This document shows, one piece after another, positions 21,600 through 32,665 of a stretch of 64,000 nt of DNA. Positions within the stretch are counted from its first letter, which is position 1; each line of letters begins with the position of its first letter. Origin of the DNA: Aedes albopictus (taxonomy: Eukaryota; Arthropoda; Insecta; Diptera; Culicidae); NCBI RefSeq assembly GCF_035046485.1, contig NC_085137.1, positions 47,113,155 to 47,177,154 on the forward strand. Direction: 5' to 3'. The notes under the pieces are model-generated. The model saw only the letters and a list, made by a program, of their open reading frames with translations. It was not told the origin of the DNA and made no database searches. Both the position numbers and the translations under genes were made by a program.

Positions 21600-24361
21600 C
21601 CGTGCCATGCCCTAATACCGTGAGGTTAAGAAGCTGTCGATCTTAAAACTGATGTAAAAAAAAATATTCGCTGCAATTGTTTGTCACAATCGCGTTAAAT
21701 TATTTCATGACGCATCTATATTGATAGAAAATTGCATTAAATTACATTAATTACATACAATTATGAAAAAATACGATGACGTACAACAAGACGATATTCC
21801 TAATACCGTGATACGTTTCCAAACACCGTGTATGAAAATTCCAAATACCGTGACCCTATCAAATAACCTCGAATGGTAGCGCAAACAATAAAAAATGAAC
21901 AAAAGTACAACAAAATATTACGTAACAATAATTTTATTGATAATATCGATTACATTTTTGAAAGTACTTGGGGATATAGAGCTCCTTTCAGCGGATGCTC
22001 TTCCATTTAGTTTGTTTTTTTCTGCTTCTTGTGCTGTTACGGACCTTTTTTGTCGGTTTGTAGTTTTCTCTTAGCTTGTCGTTGAGTTTTCTTCATTTCC
22101 TTTTCTTTCAACGCAGCCGTTTTGATATTCTCGATATTTTCCAGGTACTTGTCGTATGCCTCACTAGTAGCCACCGATGGAGGCTGTGGTTTCTTTCTCG
22201 GCCTTTGTGAAACCCTCTGTTCAATGTTGGGGATGCAGAAAATCTCTCCCAGAACATCCACTTGACGCTCAACTGAAAGCTCAATTGAACGAAAAGACAA
22301 ATCTAACGGCATTTCTTGTATAGGTGAACCTGCAAGATAAAAAAAATATGTTAAATATAGAAGAAAATTAGTTTTAATATATTATATTACTTGGGCCTTC
22401 GATCCAACCTTCGAAAGGAGGCTCAGCATCAAGGGAGGATCTCATTCGTGCCTGTACAGGACAATCCACAGTTGGAGTTAGCACCGAATTGTTTTGTCCG
22501 TATTTGATTTTTTGCCACACTTCAAAAAGGGCAATTTCTTCCGTAGTACCTAACCACTTGCCAGAAGAAATACTGCGGTTGAAAACGTCCACTTGTTGTT
22601 GAGTCATATAGTTCTGAATATCTATTAGCAGATTTCCTGGACTCGCAACCGTTTGTGGATTTTCAGGAGCGTGTACATTTTCTCGGCACTCTTGACTGGT
22701 TTCTCCATGTTTAGGTGGCTGTAGGAGCGATGAATAATCAACGGCTTCCGCATTCCACGGGTGTAAACCACATCGTCGAAATCCGTTGATTAAAGTTGAT
22801 TCCAAGTTCCACATTTGCTTGACGGCTTTGTGAAGTAGCGGAGCAATTTCACTACGCGGGAGGTCCGCGTGATCGATCCTCCAGTCAACTAGAAGCTGGT
22901 TCCAATATTCCTTGAACGGACGGAAGAAACTTACGTCCAATGGTTGTGTGATTTGTGTCGTGTTAGGCGGCAAACAGATTAGTGTCAAGTTCTTAGCTTT
23001 GCAGAAAGCGATTGATTCCGCAGACACGTGCGATGAATGTCCGTCTACAAATATGATAACAGGAAAGGGGATTTTCTCACGCAGCAACCATGGGTAGAAC
23101 ACATCTTTTAAGTAAGCGGCAAAGGTATCTCTCGTCATCCACCCGGAGTCAGTTCGACCGGCGGCCCAACCTTTTGGAAGCCTCTGAAATATTTCACCAG
23201 GCATCCTTTGTTTGTATGGGAATAGAACCATGGTTGGCGCAAGCATACCTGCAGCATTCCCGGCGAAAAGAGCAGTGTATGACTCTTTTTCTAAGTTGCC
23301 GACCCGTGAATGAACTTGATTTTTATTTGATTCTGCCAGCAGAACATCCCGTGTTGGAGTAGTGCGGACGGCCGTTTCGTCCATATTGAAGATTTGGGTC
23401 GGTTTTTCCATTATGCTTTCCAGATGTTTTTCCTCGATATATGCGGTGATTTCTTCGAACCATCGCTTGATTTGAGCAGGAGTTACACTGGCTCGACACT
23501 TTGATAAGGAACTCGCAACTCTGCGTGAAATGTTCGGGTGGCGTTTCAAAAAACCGGCAACCCATCTGGGTCCGAGGATTCCGTTTTTGAATGGGTTTTT
23601 GATCTTGGCCAATTTAACGTACTTAGCAACGAACATTCTAAGACGTTTTGTGTTTAGAGGAAGTCCGGCTTTGGCCATATCAATCAGCCATTTGACCATA
23701 CGTTCCTCATTCTCAAGTCGTATTACAGGCGGCGCACCCGGAGGCTTTGAATATCGCTGGTTTAGCTTGTCATGGATTGTACTCTCTGGAATTCCATACA
23801 AACGCGATGAACCACGAATAGATCCTCCGTTCCTAACTCTATCCAGGGCTTTGTTCAATTGGTCCAGTGAGTATAACATACGTTTTTTGGGAGCCATCAT
23901 CAAGTAAATTCGATCCGCGGTATTAGGAACTGCTATGCATGGTGATGCCCGAATACCGTGACAACAAATCTGTGGAAAAATATACATGAATATCATTTAT
24001 TGCTTGCAAATTTGATGCTTAATGCAAATTACATACCTTTCACCACAAGGGAAATGCAAAAACAATCAGAAATAGTTAAAAAATAAACAAGAAAACACGA
24101 TTTCAATGTTGCGCACAAACTTAGCCACTTTTCTAATGGACGCCTACGTTTGACAGTTCGCCGCATGCGCTTTTGTTTATGTTTTTTTTCGTGGGTTGTG
24201 AGCATCAAGTGTCAAACCAGGTACGTGTCAACATTGTTTTCAATACATCTCAACATTTTGTGGCAAAAGTTTTACTAAATTACATGAAATTCTTGACAAA
24301 TTATGATATTTTGGTGGCAGCCACGGTATTAGGATACACACGGTATTAGAGCATGGCACGG
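21600..24361 (-). mobile_element. pogo/Tigger-like DNA transposon, apparently intact
   Basis: This 2.76-kb element has terminal inverted repeats starting CCGTGCCATGC, followed after one variable base by CTAATACCGTG. TA flanks both sides (21598-21599 and 24362-24363). Six exact AATACCGTG boxes lie within about 450 bp of either end (21614, 21802, 21844, 23952, 24322, 24339; the last two inverted), plus near-matches at 21822 and 23916. It encodes one two-exon transposase on the minus strand. It lies in what would be an intron if the C2H2 blocks at 19.5 and 25.6 kb are one gene. Confidence 0.9.
22037..23897 (-). CDS. pogo/Tigger-like transposase (CENP-B-type HTH and DDE_1)
   Basis: Exon 23897-22391 and exon 22329-22037 join across a 61-bp GT-AG intron (22330-22390) to give 599 residues. 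The start is placed at MAPKKRM. The frame is open to 23996, and an upstream non-coding exon is possible. A psq-type helix-turn-helix (LDQLNKALDRVRNG to YGIPESTIHDKL) occupies about residues 8-50. A CENP-B-like second HTH follows (VAGFLKRHPNISRR). The DDE_1 catalytic core has Asp in FNMDETAV, in IFVDGHSSH and, 35 residues further on, in QPLDVSFF. The tail is Lys/Gln-rich and comes from exon 2. It should bind the repeated AATACCGTG boxes or the terminal repeats and cut at TA. All three Asp are present and no stop interrupts the frame. Confidence 0.9.
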
Positions 24362-24363
24362 TA

Positions 24364-25593
24364 GTTGATTTAACTCAGAAACTCATTATCTATCGACTAT
24401 TCGGTTGGGCCGAATCACCTTGGGTACCGGATATAGAACGACTTTTTGATAATGCGAAGTGAAACAGCGTGTTTCTAATACTACATTAAGCTAAAAACTA
24501 ACTTTATTATAATAATCAATGTCGCTTATATAGGGGAAATTACCTATTATCGGCCGTTTTGTTCTCTTCGTCTTAGGGTTTTTTTTTAAACCTATTGAAC
24601 TCAGAGTTTGCCTCAAATGATTTGAATCAAATCCTTCCCAACCAATGTGAATTATATGGCCAAGTTTCAGGCAATTTGGCTGACAAAAACCCCCCATGAC
24701 GAAGAAAACAAACCTGCCGATAATACCCAATGTCACCCTATCTTCATTATACAATGCATGCCATGAGTTCAAAAGTTTGAATATGTAGTTGAAAAGGTTT
24801 TGAATTCAATTGGTATTCAACTGAATACTTTTCTTGTTCGGGTCGTTAAAGTGTCGTGTACTCATGTGAGCACATCGTATTGTTGTGTCAAAGATGTAGC
24901 AAGAGAGATGCGACATTGATTGTAGCGGAGATGAAATGATGCTACACGGATAATCCGGATTTCCGGGAATATGCCTTTATGCAATATTGATATTTATATT
25001 GCTGGGACTAGGATATCTGAAAGTGTTTTTGACCAGCCATGACCTCACGGGAAGCCTGTTCCGAAATGACAACTTCAATGTCAAGACGTTTTATGATCTA
25101 AGGCTGGTCAGAGATTATCTGCTGGAGCAATTTTAGGATTATACCGAATATTCTCTCTATAGATAATGACTTTGATGCCATCATTGTTATACTGTAAGCA
25201 AATTCCTTTCGCGGTCATTGCGCATGCCGGGCTTTGGCGCAGTCTTGTTACGCGCATCATTGACATTTGCCTGAAATCTCCGCATATCGTTCCGATTCAG
25301 ATAAAGTTCGTAGTTTGACCGTCAGTCAATTATGTAGCAGTATTCGTAGCTCAAAAGTACAATCTGTGTGACAAAGAAGGGTCGATGACCATTAGACCTA
25401 GTGGACACCGTTTAACCCTCCTTGTGCACCAAGTCAGCGAGCTGTTCCCAACATGATGCATTAGGAAGGTTACATAATAAATGCTCGAATTGATTGTAAA
25501 ACCGGTATATGATGGGAAATATTAATTCGAGGGTTATAAATTTACTTGTCCGCACTAAAAATATTATTCTCTTGTCTTGATTTTAATTTTCAG
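24364..25593. other. Gene-less stretch between the pogo-like element and the third C2H2 block
   Basis: No coding region, RNA gene or clear repeat end was recognised. A loosely inverted pair lies at about 24534-24735 (CCTATTATCGGC... against ...GCCGATAATACCC), perhaps a decayed MITE. If the C2H2 exons at 20547 and 25594 are spliced together, this is intron. If not, it should contain the missing first exon and promoter of the third block. Confidence 0.4.
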
Positions 25594-26619
25594 ATCCAAC
25601 TTGTCAACCAATTTAAATGTTACATCTGCGAGCAAGTTTTTAACGATTGTGAAAGCCGTGACACTCATCTCTCAACGCATCTAGATATGCTGCCTTACAA
25701 GTGTGTCAAGTGTTCGAAAGAAAGTGATTCTACGGAAATGTTCATTTCAATGAACCAGCTTCATCGACATTTGCAACTGCACGCCCATAATATGAAGTGC
25801 CCTCAATGCCCATTCTGGACCAGCACGAGCGAACTTCTGACCGCGCACATCAATGAAAAGCATACCAAAAAGGACCATAGTATGAAATACACATGTCAAA
25901 TATGTGGAAAACAATTTACGAAAAGTAATTTCACGAAACACATGCGTAACCACAAGGACAGGGAAAACGGACGTTTCACGTGTGCGTTCTGCGGCGCTAA
26001 GTTCTGCACCAAATGGGATCTGATTCATCACGAACGAAATCACACTAACGAGCATCCATACCAGTGCCGGTATTGCCCAAAGACTTTGAAAACGAAAGGT
26101 ATTCTAGAACGCCACGAGAGAACCCATACTGGTGAGAGACCTTACTCATGCCAAACGTGCGACAAAACCTTCGGATGGCTGAAGTCACTCCGAGCTCACA
26201 TCGAAGCTTCCCATACGGCAATGGTTTACAAATGCGAACTCGAAGGGTGCGATTTCACCACCCCCAAGCGGAGTACTATGGACTATCACACGGCTAGACA
26301 CGAAATGAGGCACGTTTGTTCGTTCTGCACAAAACGATTTCCTTGCAAAAGTGCTCTGGCCACACACGAGCTGATTCACTTGGGCATCAAGGACTTCCAT
26401 TGCAAGCAGTGTGCGAAGAGTTTTCGAACAAAGGTTGGATAGTACCTAGAGAGATTAGTATGATTTGAAGATAACAAGTAAGTTTATACATTTCAGTCCG
26501 CTCTTAACAACCACGTGAAATTACATAACGATATTCGACCGTTTGTGTGTAAAACGTGCGGAACTACTTACGTTCAGAAAGTGCAGCTCCAAAATCACCT
26601 TACCAAAAACGTTCAGTAA
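25594..26619 (+). CDS. C2H2 zinc-finger exons, ten fingers plus a partial one (5' end unassigned)
   Basis: Exon 25594-26433 (acceptor TTTTCAG, phase 0) and last exon 26497-26619 join across a 63-bp intron (26434-26496), ending in KNVQ-stop. Ten C2H2 fingers match, one for one, the order and oddities of the gene at 8560-9967: an extended second finger, a C-x4-C eighth finger (CELEGC), and an eleventh finger lacking its last His. The last exon is 123 nt in both. No acidic N-terminal leader or ATG exon is found near it. The phase-0 acceptor fits the phase-0 donor at 20547, so it may be the 3' part of the 19457 gene, giving about 663 residues and seventeen full fingers. It could instead be a separate gene with a missed first exon. 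Confidence 0.78.
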
Positions 26620-26879
26620 GTGTTGCATTTCAAAGATTTCACATAATGATGATCTCCATTAATTTTCGCTTATTTCAGGTGCCAGAATGCTGACCAAATG
26701 GAATTTGTCAGGTCTAAAAGCGGTTGATGCTGTTTTCCAATGATGTCAAGACGCAATGTTTTCCCTTCCAATCTGAGTAAAATGCGTAGTTTCCTTTCTA
26801 GCCAATAAGAAACAAGAAAATTTTGAAATCCCAGACTTCATGTAAATGGCATTCTGATTTCAGCGAAAATTACCTAAAG

Positions 26880-27000
26880 AATCTTCTAAGTTATTGAAAC
26901 AATCCGTCAAAGAATTCCCGAGGAAGTTTGTGGTAGAATTCTTGGAGGCATTCCTGAAGTAATCCCTGGAGGAAATAAATAGAAGTTCGACTGATATATG
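26880..27000. repeat. Remnant of a GAATTCCTGGAGGAA-type dispersed repeat
   Basis: This is a degenerate run of GAATTC(T/C)(T/C)GGAGG and TTCCTGAAGTAATCC words. Similar words recur at 30040-30115 and, faintly, at 27855-27890 and 28515-28550. The pattern suggests one older repeat tract cut apart by later insertions at about 27.05 and 28.55 kb. Confidence 0.45.
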
Positions 27001-27050
27001 TGATTTTAGCCACCTACTTTTATCGGCGCTGCAGTCTTAGGGAATCAAAT

Positions 27051-27727
27051 GACGAGTGTGCGCGCGCCGTGGTTCGAGTCGGTTCCGAATTTTTCGCTTC
27101 CCATCGGCGCTAGTTTCCAATACACTTTTAGTTGATAATAAATATTTTCTTTCATTTTTTGCATTTACACAAAAGAGTGAAAAATGTTAGTTCGGGTTCG
27201 CCGGTCGAGAAAAAATTCGGGCGCCGACAAGTGAGTCGCGTTCAGTGTATTTCTGTGTGGAAGAGACTAAAGGTTTCTGCTCCCTAGTGGAGTGGAGACG
27301 CGCGATAGAATTTTCTTTTTGGCTAGTTCTTGCGTCGAAAAGTGGTCGGTTGTTAACGGCGGTTTGTGTATATTGATCCATTGTCAAATCATATCACCAA
27401 CCATAGGTGACTCCCGGACTGACAATGTACCTTACCCTACTAACAAAAATTCCTTCCTGAGACAAACGTGGAGATGCAGCGAGTCGCGGTCTTTATAACA
27501 ACGTTTGTCTTAGTCTTACTAACATTCCCTTCCATCCTCAATGACCGTAAGGACGTGGCCGGCGCCGTTATTGACCTTATTAAAGTTGAGAGCTCTCGAC
27601 CTGTGTACATTGAGAATAGTAAGCTAGTCCCAAGCCCTATTCATTGGTTCCTTGTGCAATTTCGATTGCTCTGGTCAATCACGGAGTAGCAACTACGAAT
27701 TGTGCGGTCATCTATGCTCATGCTCAT
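27051..27727 (+). mobile_element. Candidate retroposed unit between 19-20-bp direct repeats
   Basis: GCAGTCTTAGGGAATCAAA (27031) and GCAGTCTTGGGGAATCAAA (27728) differ at one base and bracket about 680 bp, like a long target duplication. Near the left edge is GGTTCGAGTCG (27071), close to a tRNA-type B box. The right edge ends in a short CTCATG direct repeat (GCTCATGCTCATGC). A 73-codon frame inside (27468-27689) has a hydrophobic start but no recognised domain and is not called. Identity is not known; a SINE-like or truncated non-LTR origin is possible. Confidence 0.4.
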
Positions 27728-28539
27728 GCAGTCTTGGGGAATCAAAACGACTGTTTTGTCGTTGAAGTCCTTTAAGAAAACTCGAAACAAGATGGAAACG
27801 TCGGGACAAATCGTGGAATTTTGGAGGAATTTCGTAATTAATTTTCAGAAGACTTTCCAAAAAGCCCCCCGAAAGATTTTTTGAAACAATCTTTAACCCT
27901 TTAATACCCAATCCCGCCTTTAGACGGGGTATAGTTTGAGCATTTTTGTAATTTTTGTTTCGTGGAAAATCATTTTTTTTTATATTTTTGGCTGATATTT
28001 AGGACTGTTTTGTATATCTCAAAAGGATTTTTGGTGTATTTTATAGCGTATTTACATTTTTTTTAAATCATTGAAAAATTGATGTTTTAGTCACCTTTTA
28101 GAAGTCATTGTTTATTTTGTATTGAATCGCTACAATTAACATATTTTAATTTTTTCCCAAATCATTCTATCCTTGTTTAATAGTTTAAGGGAATCGAATA
28201 CACTCTAAAATTATTTTCCTTAAAATTACACGGAAAATAAAATTTTCTGTGAAAAAATATAAAATAATAATATTTCAACAATTATCATAAAATCTCAAAA
28301 TGTTTTCATCTCAAAAAATCCGTTCCCCAAATTGGCTTCCAGGAAAAATATAAAAGTGTGGGGATGTTCAAAAATAAAAATTAGAAAAATCAAAAACTGA
28401 AATTCACGAAATCGAGAATTAAGAAGAATCATCTTCCAAAACATGTTTAAATCGATTTTAGATGACGAAAAATGATATTTAGATCAAAATCAAAAATTTG
28501 GGTATTAGAGGGTTAAACGGCTTTCTGAAAGAATCGCTG

Positions 28540-30010
28540 AAGAAATATTGGATTAAATATCTTGTAAACACCGCTAGCCATCATGGTTTCCCATAGCGGA
28601 AATCATCATGGTTACAGGTCGCAAGCCCTGGTTAAGTGTGGAACGTTTTGATGGCTGTGATCCCTGACCATCATGTAATCAAAATCCCAGGGATACTAAC
28701 GTGACCCTACTGTTGGGTTGTGGGGGTTGCGTGTGGGGTATTGACAAGCATTGCTATGGATCGTTAGGGCTGAGCAGGAGTGGGGAATGGATCTACGATT
28801 GCTTAATTGCGATTATACCTACTAGTATAGCCGTGGTTCAACAGTGGTGGCGCTGCTTTTCACTTGTGTTCGGCCTAGGTGGTTTGTTTAGGCGGTGCGG
28901 GTAGGTCTGTATGTACTTCGTACGTGCAGTGCGTACGGCTTCAGCATTGTGATTTCTTGGGTAGTGTAGGATAATTGGGTTTGGGACTGAGGGGGTCGTC
29001 ATTGATTCTGCCGACACCATTGAGTGCTCATTGTTGGCGGTTGTGTTGGCGACGATTTCTTCAGCTTTATAATCTCATTTATACCACGCACAAACTTTGG
29101 GAAGAGGGACTGCTTTGTAATATGTACAAGAGAGGGATTTTAACTCTGCGTTACGGGTTGGGTGAGGTCATGCAGATAGAAGCAACCCAGGTGACCGTGC
29201 GGCTCGGGTCGTGATGGATGCATGAGTGCAGTGTGTGTGGGGTGCGCTACCCTGTGGGTGCAGTTGAGTCCGGGTTGGAGTGGAAAGAGACCCTTCTCTA
29301 CCCTAGATCGGTTTCGGTTGTACGGGCTGGGTAGTGTTTGTCTTACTTGTGACGTGTTGTGCGTAATTTGCGGCCCGAGCTGCGTGGTTACTTGGGAAGT
29401 ATTGTGCTCTGTTATCTAGATTTTGGTTTTAAGGTAAAGCTACGGCTGGGCTGTGCCTCGGATTTGTTGGGCGCAGGTCGGGAGAGCTGGTGGCGGTTTG
29501 TGCTGGAGGGTTTGCTCGATTGGTTATTCACTGGTGGTGGCCAGTCGATCGACTGTTCGCGCAGCCTGTCATTTGGTTCTTGGGATTTGTGCTCTCGAGG
29601 TTGGGGGCGTTGCTTCATTGTATCTTCGTATTTAGTATTAAATATTCCTTGTAAGATTAACTGGCTATTATGTACAGGCGCTTAACTCATTCTATTTCAT
29701 AGATTGCCAGATTTAAGGGTAATGGTTCAATATGGTGTTAGCAAACAGAGTGGATTAGAACGAGTTGGCGCCTACAATACACCAACACTAACACACATAC
29801 ACTAATACTTACACGCACACATGCACCTACAACTAGCTGTAAAAGACCAGTGGGCGGGACAATGGTGCCTACCCAACAGTTGTAGGTGGGGTGTTTGGCT
29901 TAGCTACATGACTTGGTCCGGCAAGCCCATAAACATCAAATGGTAGACGTATTGCCTAGTGAAAATACAACGCAGATGGGCGAAAGCCAGGGGATGCGTT
30001 GATAATAGCA
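28540..30010. other. Strand-asymmetric G/T-rich tract, no gene recognised
   Basis: From about 28690 to 29640 the plus strand is rich in G and T: bases 29461-29520 count G 28, T 18, C 8, A 6. A CA-rich run follows (29780-29825), then a hairpin with 11-base arms CACCTACAACT (29824-29834) and its complement (29878-29888). Several short plus-strand frames exist but none shows a domain or start context. It may be an unrecognised retroelement or a non-coding transcript unit. Confidence 0.35.
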
Positions 30011-30219
30011 GAATAGCAGAAATATTGGAATAAATATCTAGTAGAATTCCACAAGGAATTCCTGGACGAATTTCTGAAAGTATTTATGCAAGATTTTTTG
30101 AAGAAATCCATAAAAGAAAATGCCAAACAAAAGTGTTTTTTTTAATTTGCATAGTACATATTTTACTTTTCATATACCTACTTAGATATAAGTACCCTAT
30201 TTGCAAAGCGCTTTGCTAC

Positions 30220-32253
30220 TTAAACTTCCTGGCCAGACTCATTCTGCTTTGTCGGCACGTCATCTGCTTCAGTGCATTTTACTCCCTCCTGATTTCCTTC
30301 AATCTGCAAGGATTCGTTCCCATCATTTTTGCCTCGTTTCTTTTTATCCGCATTATGCATCGCGGCTTGATGCCTTCGCACTAGATTCGGTTCGGCAAAC
30401 CGCTTGCCACAATCGGCACACACGTATCGCTTCGAATGGCGCGCCTTGTGGCGTGATATCGACGTACTGCTGAACGTCTCGTAGCTGCATCCCTCCTTCT
30501 TGCACTGGAACATCTTACGCCCATCCGGCGTTATGATGAATGGATTCCGCTTCAACGCCGAGGGCTCTCGCGCCATGTGGAATCGCTCCTGGTGTTTCCT
30601 CAACGTTACACTATCCCGGAAGGCACGCCCACAATCGTCACAGAGGTGGCAGCGTTCGTTCGTGTGGATTCGCTTGTGGGTCAAGAGGTTGCAAGCCCTG
30701 CTGAATCGCTTCGAACAATACGGGCAGGAGAAGTTCCTCTCGCCGGTGTGCTTCCGTTTGTGGCGTGTCAGCAGTAAACTCGATCCGCATGTGTCACCGC
30801 AAACGTCACACCGATACTTCCCGTTGGCTTTGTACCGGTGGCGTCGCACGTGGGCCTGATACGAACGCTTCTGGTTGAACGTCTTGCCACAGTAATCGCA
30901 AGTCAGTCCTTCCGAACCGGTCATGTGCATGCTCCAAATATGCGTGTATTGACTACCGCTGGATATAAACCGTCGGAAACATTTTGGGCACTTGTACGGT
31001 AGGCGATGCATCAACCGGTGTCGATTCAGCGTAATCACACTCTTGGACAGGACTGGCTCCTCTTCGGTGCTACAGGTCTCGCACCGATGAGGCACCATTC
31101 CGATGTGAACGTTCAGATGTTCGTCTCGCTCCTCCAAGCTGGAATGCGCCGTATCACAGATGTAGCAGGTTGTTTGAGGGAATTGCGCCAACATCTCTGC
31201 GTTGGCAGTCGCTTTCCTATCGATACCGTTGAGCGGATTCTCAGGACGTACTTTTTTCTTACGCTGCTTTGGTTTGGCTAGCTCTTTCCACGAATAGACG
31301 AATTTCTCATTTTTAACTTTAATCGTTTGATTGCTTGACTGTGCCACGGTCGGATTTTTAGGATCCTGGAATAAAGAATAGTTTAATTAAAAAACAGATC
31401 GGGGATTTCTCCGGAATAATCTATAGACTATGTTGTTGCTTATTTATGTACAGCTTCCGCTCGATAACTGGGCTTTGGTCCAGTTATCGGGCGCCCAGTT
31501 AAAAAGCGGTCCAGTTAAATAGCAGTCAGATATCCAGCGGATGCTGTAGTTTAGAACAACAGAGTGTAACAACCAGCCATTTTAAGATTTGGGTAAAAAA
31601 AGGATTCTCACCTGTGCGTCATCTAATTCTTCACTTTTTATGTTGGTCGTACTAATACATTCCGCCACTAATTCTTCTGGCATGGTAGATCCGTCTAACT
31701 CCTCATCGAGACATTCATACTCTTCGAACTCCAGCACTTCTATCTTCTGGTCTTCGCTTCCTTCTTCCACCACCTCTTCGGACAAAACTTCCATCCTAAT
31801 GCCACCCGTATCATTGACGACCTTGACCTCCATCTGATCCACTCCCTGATCTGTCATCGTTGTCGTAGTACTACTCTCCAGCACGTTCCGGCTTTGCTTC
31901 AGCACTTCATCCGTATAGCTGCCGACCACCGGATCGAATTGGGCGTAGTATTCAACCAATTTCCCCTCCACGGCCATTTTCAACAGCAGCTCCGTGGAGT
32001 TCAAAAACTCCTGCCGCACATTGTAGGCAAAATCCAGCTTGGTCATACAGTTGGAGCAGATCTTGGTGGGAAAGAGGGCATTCGCTGCCAGTTCCACTCC
32101 CGTCACCATCAGCAGCATTTCCATCACGGTGACGTGTTCCATCTTGGCCACCAACGGGAGCAGGAAGCTTTCCGATCGCTTCAGGCACAACCGGCAGAAG
32201 CGATTCCGTGAGGCAAGGACCGCTGGCGGATAGGTGGGTTCGCTGGAGGCCAT
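30220..32253 (-). CDS. ZAD and C2H2 zinc-finger transcription factor
   Basis: Exon 32253-31612 and exon 31365-30220 (minus strand) join in phase 0 across a 246-bp intron, giving 595 residues. The start is the ATG at 32253; an acceptor-like TTTCAG precedes it, so a non-coding first exon further up is likely. The N-terminal ZAD domain has its four Cys at 20, 23, 66 and 69; ZADs mediate homodimerisation of insect zinc-finger regulators. An acidic region follows (about 130-210, with an IKSEE motif). Exon 2 has a basic segment (KPKQRKKK) and nine C2H2 fingers: the second is extended, and the eighth has C-x4-C spacing (CKKEGC). It is a nuclear DNA-binding protein; its targets cannot be told from sequence. 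The intron carries an inverted repeat around CGATAACTGG (31453-31481). A non-LTR element has landed about 240 bp upstream of the start. Confidence 0.9.
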
Positions 32254-32496
32254 CACTGAAAGGGGAAATGGATAATCGAAGTTTGAAATATTAGCTTAGT
32301 ACTCACTGTCTGCTTGGTAATGATCTTCATAGTAATGCGTTTGTTCCTCCCCCGAAGAACCTTGCATTTTGAGGGCGATACTCGGAGGATTTTGAACCGT
32401 TTTAAGATAAAATTCGTCTGCACTTTAATGTTTTTCGAAATAAATAAAAATAAAACAAAATCAATTACAGACCCTTGTAGTAAATTTCAGATCACT

Positions 32497-32519
32497 TCTT
32501 CTTCTTCTTCTTCTTCTTT
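32497..32519 (-). repeat. (GAA)n tail of the non-LTR element
   Basis: The plus strand is about seven CTT units, hence GAA units at the element's 3' end. It begins at the first base after the target duplication, so the microsatellite is part of the insertion, not of the older sequence. Confidence 0.8.
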
Positions 32520-32665
32520 CTACGCCTGCCCAGCTGTCAAACTAGGGCAAGCAGGGATGGCACAGCTGTATCAGCTATAACGCCAACGATGTTTGTTTAT
32601 AGTCAATTGACTTTCGCTGTCAGGGCATTGCAGTTTCATCGATTATCCAGTCCCTTTTGGTATCT

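Noticed and set aside
24491..24772. 93-codon minus-strand frame
   Set aside because: No motif, no start context, and it overlaps an apparent decayed inverted repeat.
27468..27689. 73-codon frame with hydrophobic N-terminus
   Set aside because: Lies within a probable dispersed repeat, with no homology that I recognise.
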